Shown here in pieces: positions 7,801 through 13,338 of a stretch of 16,589 nucleotides of DNA. Both the position numbers and the translations under genes were made by a program. Each line of letters opens with the position of its first letter. Within the stretch, counting starts at the first letter, position 1. The notes beneath the pieces are model-generated. The model was not told the DNA's origin. It ran no database searches and saw only the letters and a list, made by a program, of their open reading frames with translations. Origin of the DNA: CAYVUV01 sp964455095 (lineage in GTDB: Bacteria; Desulfobacterota; Binatia; HRBIN30; CADEER01); assembly GCA_964455095.1 (NCBI GenBank), contig CAYVUV010000138.1, positions 1 through 16,589 of the forward strand. Reading direction: 5' to 3'.

Positions 7801-8562
7801 CCCGTCGAGATGTGCGGGCACGTCGGGCAGCAGTGCGCGCACCGACGGCGGGGCCGACTCGGCCTTGGCTTGCAGCATGCGCGCCGGCGGGCCACTGAAG
7901 GGCAGGCGGCCGGTGAGCGCCTCGAAGAGCAAGACGCCGACGCTGTACCAGTCGGCGGCCGGGTGCGGCGCGCTGCCCCACGCCTGCTCGGGCGACATGT
8001 AGGCCAGCGTGCCCGAGGCGCCGCTGTCGTCGAGGGCGAGCGGGCCGTGCAGACCGAGTGCGGCCGCCAGACCGAAGTCGAGCAGCACGACGCGGCCGTC
8101 GTCGGCGACCAGGGTGTTGGACGGCTTGACGTCGCGGTGCAGCGTGCCGGCCTGGTGTAGCGCCGCCAGGCCGGCGACCAGCTGGCTCGCCGATTCGAGC
8201 AGGCGCGCCAGCGGCGTGGCGCCGAGCGCCGGTGGGCCGCGGCGGACGTGCTCGGTGAACGGCGCGCCGTCGATCAGCTCCATGGTGAAGAAGCCCGCAT
8301 CGCCGGCGACGACCAGCTCGTAGAGCTCGACCAGGTTGCGATGGGTCAGATCGGCGAGGGCGCGGAACTCCTGCTTGAGGCGGTAGAGCTGCTCGGGGAC
8401 GCGCGTGTGCAACGTCTTCAGCGCCACCTCGGTCTCGGTCTCGCGGTCGAGCACGCGATAGACCGCGCCCATGTTGCCGCGGCCGAGGAGGGCCAGGGGG
8501 TGAAAGCGCGCCGTTCCGGCGAAGGTTCCACCCGAGCCGCCGGGCGGATCGGAGCCGCTCAT
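4822..8562 (-). CDS. Ser/Thr protein kinase fused to AAA-type ATPase and helical repeats (PknK-like)
   Basis: The protein has 1246 residues. The kinase domain (about 20-280) is complete: GRGNMG loop 27-32, Lys49, Glu65, HRDVKPSN 142-149 with catalytic Asp144, DFG 162-164 and SPE 190-192. A linker leads to FVGRRAEM (298-305), which opens a predicted-ATPase domain with Walker A GRSGIGKS (327-334) and Walker B LVLWIDDLQW (Asp452, Asp453). The remaining 600 or so residues are alanine-rich TPR-like helices. No transmembrane segment is apparent, so it is probably cytoplasmic. Proteins of this layout phosphorylate or scaffold transcription regulators. Its start overlaps the stop of the upstream AAA+ regulator gene by ATGA, implying coupled translation and joint function. 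The last residues (SSPPGPLGEAR) are encoded by an intergenic-type palindrome. No kinase residue is missing, so activity is expected. Confidence 0.92.
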   Translation of the reverse strand: MSGSDPPGGSGGTFAGTARFHPLALLGRGNMGAVYRVLDRETETEVALKTLHTRVPEQLYRLKQEFRALADLTHRNLVELYELVVAGDAGFFTMELIDGAPFTEHVRRGPPALGATPLARLLESASQLVAGLAALHQAGTLHRDVKPSNTLVADDGRVVLLDFGLAAALGLHGPLALDDSGASGTLAYMSPEQAWGSAPHPAADWYSVGVLLFEALTGRLPFSGPPARMLQAKAESAPPSVRALLPDVPAHLDGLIRDLLNPEPALRPDAAHILAELRQALPAGVAQPAAPHAGELPFVGRRAEMAALRAAGERVWSGRGAVVHIYGRSGIGKSELVRRFLAGVEADEQALVLRGRCHAQESVPYKALDALVDGLSRLLLAMPEAEVAAVQPRHTAELVRLFSVLGRVPALAAAPDPGGDAEPHEMRRRGFAALRELLAGIAARRRLVLWIDDLQWGDLDSAALLRELLRPPDAPAMLVLLSYRSEDRAAAPWLSAIERDVTEALDGAVTAIELGPLDADETRGLAAALFAQRPDLAAYGAAIAAESEGSPFFVGQLVHHLAAARVEPDVPVAPVRLASVLGDRVERLSPSARDVLEVVSVVGRPLDRSLVLSAAGLAERGRPVVRTLEHEGLLRTTTLEGRTAVEVYHDRIREAIVARLPADGLRRRHGQIAITLERLTDPDPQELFTHYLGAGDGGRARQYGSAAADRAARALAFDRAAQLYRQLLELEPAAGRGPVYEKLGEALANGGRGGEAAESFEAAAALLAPAVGDGEAQLALRRRAAEQYLRSGHLDRGTALLRAVLGELHIALPRGNRRALAASMLQRARLVWRGVDFEPRADVTIPTRVGLELDACWSAATGLSVVDPIVSDGIGVRCLIQALEVGDRTRIVRALGLEAAREAALGSPFFERRSRWLLSAVETIARDSGDPYDQAWVHQSVGTTAYFGTRWPVAREHCDAGVAIWRARCRGAAWEIVTGESFALSALAHMGELAELARRLPGAIADADERGDVYAATSLRMGVPNMVWLAQGRAGEARAIADEAVARWPTETFLVQHYLHLIATVQADLYAGDAGSAFRRMRTAWPLLRRAYLLNIGSTRVELRHLRARAALAAACATPAAGDWPAPRLLRLATAEARRLRRERLPSARPFAALIEAGLEAVRGRTEPCAAALERAAVAADDAAMHLYAAAARYRAAVYRGGDQGRRESEAWMRAQGIVEPGAMAAMLVPGGASGSSPPGPLGEAR

Positions 8563-10094
8563 TCCGGTTCGCGCTCGATGCCGAAGGCGCGAATCAGATT
8601 GTAGACATGCGAGCGCGCCAGATCGAGTCGCCGCGCCGTTTCGACGACGTTCCAGCCCGTGTCCTCGAGCGTCTGGCGCACCAGTCCGGCCTGGTAGCGC
8701 CGCGTGCCTTCCTGAAAGGTCAGCGACCGGTCGGGGGCGGCGGCCTCGGTGCTGCCGGCGTCGTCGGGGAACAGGTGCACGCGCTCGATCTGGGTGGCGG
8801 CTTCGCCGGCGGCGCGGATGGCGGCGGCTTCGACGGCGTGCGCGAGCTGGCGCACGTTGCCCGGCCAGGGGGCCGCCTCGGCGGCGCGCACCGCGTTGCG
8901 CGACAGCTGCAGGTGCGCCAGCCGGTGTTGCTCGCAGGCGCGGGCGCAGAAGAACGCCGCCAGCGGCGCGATGTCGTCGCGCCGCTCGGCCAGGGCCGGC
9001 ACGCGCAGCGGCAGCACCTGCAAGCGGAAGAACAGATCCTCGCGAAAGCGCCGCTCGGCGACGGCGCGCTGCAGGTCGGTGTTGGTCGCCGCGATGACGC
9101 GCACGTTGGCGTGGATCGGCTGCGCGCTGCCGAGCGGGTAGTACAGCCGCGCCTGCAGCAACTGCAGCAGCTTGGCCTGCGCCGCCAGCGGCAGCTCGGC
9201 GACGTCGTCGAGAAACAGCGTGCCGCGCTCGGCCGCCGCCACCTTGCCCTCCATGCGCCGGGTCGCGGTCGAGTGCGCCCCGGGCATGGCGCCGAACAGC
9301 TCGCTCTCCACCAATGTGTCGGGCAGCGCGGCGCAGTTGAGCTCGACGAAGGTCTCGGCGGCGCGCGGGCCGTTGTCGTGGATCACGCGCGCCAGCTGGC
9401 TCTTGCCGGTGCCGTTGTCGCCGGTCAGCAGGACCGTGACATCGAGCGGCGCGACCAGTGCCACCTGCTTGAGCGTCGCGGCCAGCGCCGCGCTGCTGCC
9501 GATGATGCCGTCGAGTCGCAGCGCCGCCCGCAAGGACCGCGTCGGGTCGGCCGAGGTGCGGCGGCGCTCTTCCAGCAGCAAGCGATCCACCAGCGGCACC
9601 AGGTGGCGGGCGAAGACCTCCGCCCGGGCCCGCTCGGCCGGCGCGTACAGGCCCGGCGCCGCCCGCCCTTGCAGATAGAGCACCCCGCGCGGCGGGTCCT
9701 CACCGATCGGCGTGCACAGCACCGCTTCGATCTTGCCCAGCTGGACGCTTTCGCGCTCGCTGAAGCGCGGGTCGAGCAGCGCCGAGGCGGTGGCGATGGT
9801 CTGCCCGGTGGCCAGCGCCTCGGCGATGATGCCGCGCGAGATCGTCGCGCGCACGTTCTGAATCTCCTCGTCGGAGAAGCCGTGCGCCATCGACCAGCGC
9901 GGCGTGTCGCCGGGGTCGTCGTCCTGCAGCTCGATGTATCCCTGCCGCGCGCCGCCCGCCGCGACGATCAGGCGCAGCGCCTCGCCGAGAAACGGCAGCA
10001 GGTCGGGCTGGGCGCCGAGGTCGAGGAGGCGCAAGTACAGGTCGCGCTCGGCTCGGAGCGCAGCGTACTCGGCGCTGTCGATTGGCTCGCCCAT
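8559..10094 (-). CDS. GAF-AAA+-Fis regulator, sigma-54 activator homologue with degenerate GAFTGA loop
   Basis: The protein has 511 residues from the ATG at 10094. The open frame continues upstream to 10460, but that part would overlap the divergent gene and has no domain, so I reject it. A GAF-type sensor covers about 30-175. The AAA+ domain covers about 195-420, with Walker A GDNGTGKS (225-232), sensor AATNTD, arginine-finger region FREDLFFRL and PWPGNVRQL. A Fis-type helix-turn-helix covers 470-508 (NVVETARRLDLARSHVYNLI). Two key motifs are changed: the GAFTGA loop reads GAHSTA (272-277), and Walker B reads FLDDVAEL where FLDEI is usual. The GAFTGA loop contacts sigma-54, so classical activation of sigma-54 polymerase is doubtful. 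It is followed with an ATGA overlap by the kinase gene. DNA binding looks intact. Confidence 0.9.
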   Translation of the reverse strand: MGEPIDSAEYAALRAERDLYLRLLDLGAQPDLLPFLGEALRLIVAAGGARQGYIELQDDDPGDTPRWSMAHGFSDEEIQNVRATISRGIIAEALATGQTIATASALLDPRFSERESVQLGKIEAVLCTPIGEDPPRGVLYLQGRAAPGLYAPAERARAEVFARHLVPLVDRLLLEERRRTSADPTRSLRAALRLDGIIGSSAALAATLKQVALVAPLDVTVLLTGDNGTGKSQLARVIHDNGPRAAETFVELNCAALPDTLVESELFGAMPGAHSTATRRMEGKVAAAERGTLFLDDVAELPLAAQAKLLQLLQARLYYPLGSAQPIHANVRVIAATNTDLQRAVAERRFREDLFFRLQVLPLRVPALAERRDDIAPLAAFFCARACEQHRLAHLQLSRNAVRAAEAAPWPGNVRQLAHAVEAAAIRAAGEAATQIERVHLFPDDAGSTEAAAPDRSLTFQEGTRRYQAGLVRQTLEDTGWNVVETARRLDLARSHVYNLIRAFGIEREPE

Positions 10095-10151
10095 TTGCGG
10101 CTCGTCATTCTTTGTAGACCATCGGCTGTTCAGAACGCAAAAATCCCAACC

Positions 10152-10210
10152 GTCCACTAGGCAGGACAGGGCGGCGATTGCGGCTGCGCGCCGTGTCCTG
10201 CCCAGTGGAC
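10152..10210. promoter_or_regulatory. 22-bp-arm inverted repeat in the divergent promoter region
   Basis: The arms 10152-10173 and 10189-10210 pair at 20 of 22 positions around a 15-base loop. Each arm also contains a smaller dyad: GTCC-N8-GGAC on the left and TGTCC-TGCCCAGT-GGACA on the right. It lies between the divergently transcribed GAF-AAA+ regulator (start 10094) and response regulator (start 10315), so it is placed to be an operator shared by both or a leader hairpin. I could not recognise a convincing -24/-12 or -35/-10 promoter in the 220-bp gap. Confidence 0.6.
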
Positions 10211-10302
10211 ACCCCCCTCTGCCGCCGCATGGCGACACCGCGCTGCGCGCAGCGGCGTGCGCGCGGTACGGAACTTGGGATGCTTTCCGGACAGCATCAG
10301 CG

Positions 10303-10310
10303 AAGGAGGG
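10303..10310 (+). promoter_or_regulatory. Ribosome binding site AAGGAGGG of the response regulator
   Basis: A near-perfect Shine-Dalgarno sequence ends 4 nt before the ATG at 10315. It fixes the start of the response regulator gene in the first of the two frames it occupies, and shows that the longer open frames beginning upstream (9904 and 10257) are not the real starts. Confidence 0.85.
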
Positions 10311-10314
10311 TTCC

Positions 10315-10518
10315 ATGCAGGCCGTAGCCGCTACTCGCGATCTGTCTCCCACGGTTTTTGTCGTCGACGACGACCGCGCCTTGCGCAGCTCGCTGGCCTG
10401 GTTGCTCGAATCAGTGGCGATGCGGGTCGAGGCGCACGCATCGGCCGAGGCGTTCCTCAACGGCTACGACCCGGCCCGGCCCGGGTGCCTGGTGCTCGAC
10501 CTGCGCCTGCCGGCATGA
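10315..10518 (+). CDS. FixJ-family response regulator, N-terminal part (before frameshift)
   Basis: This is the first 67 codons of a NarL/FixJ-type response regulator. It contains the receiver acidic pocket (FVVDDDRALR) and the phosphoacceptor aspartate in CLVLDLRLP. It stops at a TGA (10516-10518) exactly where relatives read LPGMSGL. The downstream sequence continues the receiver domain without gap in the next frame, so this is one gene interrupted by a single missing base near 10511-10515 (CCGGCATGAGC where CCGGGCATGAGC would be in frame). The ATG of the continuation overlaps this stop as ATGA. It is divergent from the GAF-AAA+/kinase pair. No histidine kinase is present nearby. A sequencing error is a real possibility. 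Confidence 0.8.
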   Translation: MQAVAATRDLSPTVFVVDDDRALRSSLAWLLESVAMRVEAHASAEAFLNGYDPARPGCLVLDLRLPA

Positions 10519-10961
10519 GCGGCCTGACGCTGCAAGAGAGCCTCGCCGCGCGCGACGTGCAACTGCCGATCATCTTCCTGACCGGCTTTGCCGAGGTGCG
10601 CACGGTGGTCGAGGCGCTGAAGGGCGGGGCGTTCGACTTCCTCGAGAAGCCGTTCAGCAACCAGCAGATGATCGAGCGTGTCCAGCAGGCGTTGCAGTTC
10701 GATGCCGAACGCCGGCGGAAGCGCAGTGAAGAGCGCGCGCTGGCGGCGCGTCTGGCGCTGCTCACCCAGCGCGAGCGCGACGTGATGCGCCTGGTCACCT
10801 CGGGTAAGCCCAACAAGATCACCGCCGACGAGCTCGGCCTCAGCATCAAGACCGTCGAGGCGCACCGTGCCCGCGTGATGCAGAAGCTGCAAGTCCAGTC
10901 GCTGCCCGATCTGGTGCGCGTCGAGTGGCGCGTCAACGGCAGCGCGGCGAAGTATCACTGA
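10515..10961 (+). CDS. FixJ-family response regulator, C-terminal part (after frameshift)
   Basis: This is the continuation of the same regulator, in the frame of the ATG at 10515: 148 codons. It begins with MSGLTLQESL and keeps the receiver switch Thr (IIFLTGFAE) and the conserved Lys in FLEKPF. It ends with a LuxR-type helix-turn-helix (LTQRERDVMRLVTSG, then ADELGLSIKTVEAHRARVMQKL). Together with the upstream part the product would be about 215 residues, the normal FixJ size. Because every functional residue is preserved on both sides, the break is either recent, an assembly error, or tolerated by re-initiation at the overlapping ATGA. Re-initiation would make a DNA-binding fragment lacking the phosphoacceptor Asp. 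No Shine-Dalgarno sequence precedes this internal ATG. Confidence 0.8.
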   Translation: MSGLTLQESLAARDVQLPIIFLTGFAEVRTVVEALKGGAFDFLEKPFSNQQMIERVQQALQFDAERRRKRSEERALAARLALLTQRERDVMRLVTSGKPNKITADELGLSIKTVEAHRARVMQKLQVQSLPDLVRVEWRVNGSAAKYH

Positions 10962-11086
10962 GCCTTCCGCAGTCGGCTCGGGCCCTCAGCCGATCCCACG
11001 CTCGATGCTCCCCCCCAACAGGAGCCCTTGTGTGGCGGTTGAGTACGCCCGAGCCGGCACCTCCCCCTAAAAATCCTTCTCCGAAC

Positions 11087-11374
11087 GGGAGGGCGAGGCT
11101 CCCGCCGAGCCTGCCTTGCACAGAACCCCCCTTCATCACCGAGCATGCCTCTCCCGACGGGGTCGGAATCGGTATCGGCATCGGAATCGATTCCTGTCCC
11201 AGGGATTCCGCGGTTCCTAGCGGATCGCATCGACCCAGGCCGCGATTCATTTCCTCGCCCTCGATCCCGATACCGATTCCGACCCCGACTCCGACCAGAG
11301 CGCTGTTTCAACGGTGACTTGCCCGCCGGCCTGCCTCAATGAACCGGAAGGCTCGGCGGGAGCCTCGCCCTCCC
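11087..11374. repeat. Perfect 25-bp inverted repeat enclosing hairpin element copy B
   Basis: The arms at 11087-11111 (beginning GGGAGGGCGAGGCTCCC) and 11350-11374 (ending GGGAGCCTCGCCCTCCC) are exact reverse complements over 25 bp. They enclose copy B of the dispersed element. The whole unit lies in the convergent space between the response regulator stop (10961) and the monooxygenase stop (11385). The right arm begins 11 bp beyond that stop. Between 10962 and 11086 I see only a short hairpin (TCGGCT...AGCCGA at 10973-10993) without a T-run, too weak to call a terminator. Confidence 0.8.
11116..11320. repeat. About 200-bp dispersed hairpin element, copy B
   Basis: This is the second copy of the element at 4532-4732, in the same orientation. 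It starts with the same TTGCACA, has a diverged stretch, and then the strongly conserved core 11156-11320. The core's inverted ends (GGTCGGAATCGGTATCGGCA against ATACCGATTCCGACC) are even closer to perfect than in copy A. The loop sequence, including CCGCGGTTCCTAGCGG and GATCGCATCGACCCAGGC, is identical between copies, while differences fall near the outer stem base and in the AATTCATTTC region. Confidence 0.8.
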
Positions 11375-11384
11375 ACTTCGAGGA

Positions 11385-12560
11385 CTAGCCGCGCCCGGCC
11401 TTGGCCTCGCGCTCGGTGGCGTCCTTCTGGATCGCCTCGATCATTCCTTGCGTCGCGGCGGCGAGGAACGGGCCGCGGTTCTCCTGCACCCACTGCATGC
11501 TGCGCCGCGTGTAGGCGTTGCCGTCCTGGAAGTGGGGCATGACGTAGCGGCCGATCAGCTCGTAGCTGCGCCGCGTCGCATCGCGGTTGGCCCACTCGTG
11601 CGCGGTGACCAGGAAGGCGCCGAACCCGCCGGTCTGCGCTTCCAGGCGTTCGATCTGGCCGATCAAGTCGTCGGGCGTGCCGACGATGACGAAGCCGGCG
11701 TTGATCATGAAGTCGAGGCATTCGTCGAGCGTGCCCTGTTCGGGCACGCCGGGCAGCGCCACCACTTTCTGGAAGTAATAGAGCCAGCCGGGTAGGCCGA
11801 ATTTCACGTCCTCGCGCGCCTGCTCCACCGTCTCGGCGATGTGCACCGGGCCGGCGATACGCCAGCCGGCGCGGTCGACGGTCTGGCCGTGCTCGCGGGC
11901 GCTCTCCTCGCACAGGCCCCAGTGGTGGGCGAGGGCGCTGAAGCCGCCCTGGCTGGTCGCGGCCGGCGAGAGCATCGAGATGCCCCAGCGGCCGGCCGTG
12001 CGCGGGCCGGAGGGCGAGACCGAGGCAGCGACAGCGATGTCGAGGTGGGGGCGCGAATAGGGCGCCAACTGCAGCCGCGCATCGCGCAGCTCGAACCAAT
12101 CGGTCTTGCGCGTCACCACCTCACCGCGCAGCAACGGGATGATCACCTCGAGCGCCTCGCCCATCATGCGGCGCTGCTGGCGCGGGTCGATGCCGAGCAT
12201 CATGGCGTCGGACGGCAACAGGCCGGGCCCGACGCCGAACAGCGTGCGGCCGCGCGTCAGGTGGTCGAGCTGTGTCATGCGGTCGGCGACCATCAGCGGG
12301 TTGTGGTAGGGCAGCGAGACGACACCGGTGCCGAGCTTGATGTGCTGCGTGCGCGCGGCGACGTCGGCGATGAACAGCTCGGGGCTGGCGATGATCTCGT
12401 AGCCGGCCGAGTGGTGCTCGCCGATCCACGCTTCGTCGAAACCGAGCTGGTCGAGCCACTGAATCAACTCGCGGTCGCGCTCGAGGGCGAGCGTGGAGTT
12501 CTCGGCGACGGGGTGAAACGGCGCCATGAAGATGCCGAAGCGCAGACGCGGACGCAGCAT
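11385..12560 (-). CDS. Luciferase-like flavin-dependent monooxygenase (limonene-monooxygenase type)
   Basis: The protein has 391 residues with the LLM-class TIM-barrel sequence throughout. The N-terminus reads RLRFGIFMAPFHP, then LIQWLDQLGFDEAWIGEHHS. LGTGVVSLPYHNPLMVADRM and LDHLTRGRTLFGVGPG are core flavin-binding phrases of this family. The closest style I recall is limonene 1,2-monooxygenase and related enzymes, which oxidise a small organic substrate with reduced FMN and oxygen. The substrate here is unknown, and F420 use cannot be excluded from sequence reading alone. Start choice is firm: AGGAGG (12568-12573) is 7 nt before the ATG. It is monocistronic, convergent with the response regulator, and bordered on both sides by palindromic repeats. 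Together with the amidohydrolase and dehydrogenase it suggests a degradative lifestyle. Confidence 0.9.
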   Translation of the reverse strand: MLRPRLRFGIFMAPFHPVAENSTLALERDRELIQWLDQLGFDEAWIGEHHSAGYEIIASPELFIADVAARTQHIKLGTGVVSLPYHNPLMVADRMTQLDHLTRGRTLFGVGPGLLPSDAMMLGIDPRQQRRMMGEALEVIIPLLRGEVVTRKTDWFELRDARLQLAPYSRPHLDIAVAASVSPSGPRTAGRWGISMLSPAATSQGGFSALAHHWGLCEESAREHGQTVDRAGWRIAGPVHIAETVEQAREDVKFGLPGWLYYFQKVVALPGVPEQGTLDECLDFMINAGFVIVGTPDDLIGQIERLEAQTGGFGAFLVTAHEWANRDATRRSYELIGRYVMPHFQDGNAYTRRSMQWVQENRGPFLAAATQGMIEAIQKDATEREAKAGRG

Positions 12561-12567
12561 GGGAGGC

Positions 12568-12573
12568 CCTCCT
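12568..12573 (-). promoter_or_regulatory. Ribosome binding site AGGAGG of the luciferase-like monooxygenase
   Basis: The site reads AGGAGG on the minus strand, 7 nt upstream of the ATG at 12560, and supports that start. The upstream 12574-12715 stretch shows no recognisable promoter. Confidence 0.75.
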
Positions 12574-12715
12574 GAAACGATTCGATGGGTGAAAAGCGGG
12601 CGGATATTGGCACACGGCGCACGGCGGCGAAACCCGCCGCGCGGGGCCGGGTCATCCCGTGGCGTGCTCAGACAGGCCTGGTCCGCAGACAGAGCCGAGG
12701 TGAGCGCATTTGCCT

Positions 12716-12903
12716 GACCCCGAAGGGGTCAAATCCGTCAGCCCAGGGCAACGCCCTGGGGCAGCGGACCATTCCAACAGCTAGCAGCTAGCCCTGAAAG
12801 GGCGGAACACGCGGCGAGTTGCGCCCCTTCAGGGCTTTCGAGCGTTTCTTCGTTCCAACCCAGGGCGTTGCCCTGGGCTGGTGAATGCGACCCCTTCGGG
12901 GTC
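12716..12903. repeat. Array of six palindromes in three nested inverted pairs
   Basis: In order: GACCCCGAAGGGGTC (12716-12730), GCCCAGGGCAACGCCCTGGG (12741-12760), GCCCTGAAAGGGC (12791-12803), GCCCCTTCAGGGC (12823-12835), CCCAGGGCGTTGCCCTGGGC (12859-12878) and GACCCCTTCGGGGTC (12889-12903). The first pairs with the sixth, the second with the fifth and the third with the fourth, so the 188-bp block is itself one large dyad made of small ones. It sits between the monooxygenase start and the stop of the basic-tail gene. A translation of it gives the phrase SPAQGNALG, which I recall as a common false-ORF product in planctomycete and verrucomicrobial genomes. Confidence 0.85.
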
Positions 12904-12943
12904 GAAGAGACCGGTCGCGGGCTTTTTTGTCCGCGCAACGGAC

Positions 12944-13291
12944 TCAGACGAGGGTGATGCGGACGGCGATGGCGCGCTGCGCCGTCTGGCGCTTGCGGGC
13001 GCGGCGCAGCGCGCGGGCGCAGTCGCTGTCGCCGAGCACCTCGTCGACCCAGCGGGCAAAATCGTTCTTCTCCGCATCGACGTGGTGGGCGAACTGCTCG
13101 TCAGACATCGCCTCGAGGGCGTCGCACAGCTCGAGCAGGTTCTTGATCACCGGCCCTTCGTTGACCCAGAACGTCTTGTCGGGCGGTGCGTCAACCGCTG
13201 CGGCGCGCCGCGGTTTGGCGGCGGCGCGGCGTGGGGATGGTTTCGCGGCCGTTTTGGCCTTGCCTTTGCCGGCTGGGGTCTTCGCCTTCAC
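12944..13291 (-). CDS. Small protein: Lys/Ala/Pro/Arg-rich tail plus DUF5752-like domain
   Basis: The protein has 115 residues from the GTG at 13291. GGAGG at 13300-13304 lies 8 nt upstream of that codon but touches an alternative GTG at 13300 (118 residues), so the inner start is preferred. The first 35 or so residues are a low-complexity basic tail (KAKTPAGKGKAKTAAKPSPRR, then AAAKPRRAAA) like those of histone H1 or the tailed HU proteins of some bacteria. The rest (FWVNEGPVIKNLLELCDALE, then DEQFAHHVDAEKNDFARWV) resembles DUF5752, a short helical domain of unknown function. A tail of this kind usually binds nucleic acid or polyanions; that is inference here. It is last in an apparent operon, about 47 bp after the ATP-grasp gene stop. 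Confidence 0.7.
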   Translation of the reverse strand: MKAKTPAGKGKAKTAAKPSPRRAAAKPRRAAAVDAPPDKTFWVNEGPVIKNLLELCDALEAMSDEQFAHHVDAEKNDFARWVDEVLGDSDCARALRRARKRQTAQRAIAVRITLV

Positions 13292-13299
13292 AGCATGCA

Positions 13300-13304
13300 C
13301 CTCC
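13300..13304 (-). promoter_or_regulatory. Ribosome binding site GGAGG deciding the start of the basic-tail gene
   Basis: The site reads GGAGG on the minus strand. It is 8 nt from the GTG at 13291 and directly abuts the GTG at 13300. An ATG at 13296 is out of frame. This favours 13291 as the start. Confidence 0.6.
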
Positions 13305-13338
13305 GGGCGCGTTCTATAGCACGTTCTTGCGCAGTGCG

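Noticed and set aside
5005..8160. Long plus-strand open frames opposite the kinase gene
   Set aside because: They are GC-driven mirror frames of a clearly coding minus strand; the translations show no domain and are rich in Arg, Ala and Gly.
10095..10460. N-terminal extension of the GAF-AAA+ regulator reading frame
   Set aside because: It overlaps the well-supported divergent response regulator start and its ribosome binding site, has no domain, and is low-complexity.
12738..12938. Small minus-strand frame with SPAQGNALG phrase
   Set aside because: It is a translation of the palindrome array, not a gene.
12904..12940. T-run near a GTCCG...CGGAC stem as a possible terminator
   Set aside because: The T-run is on the wrong side of the stem for the minus-strand gene ending at 12944, and no plus-strand transcript is known to need it.
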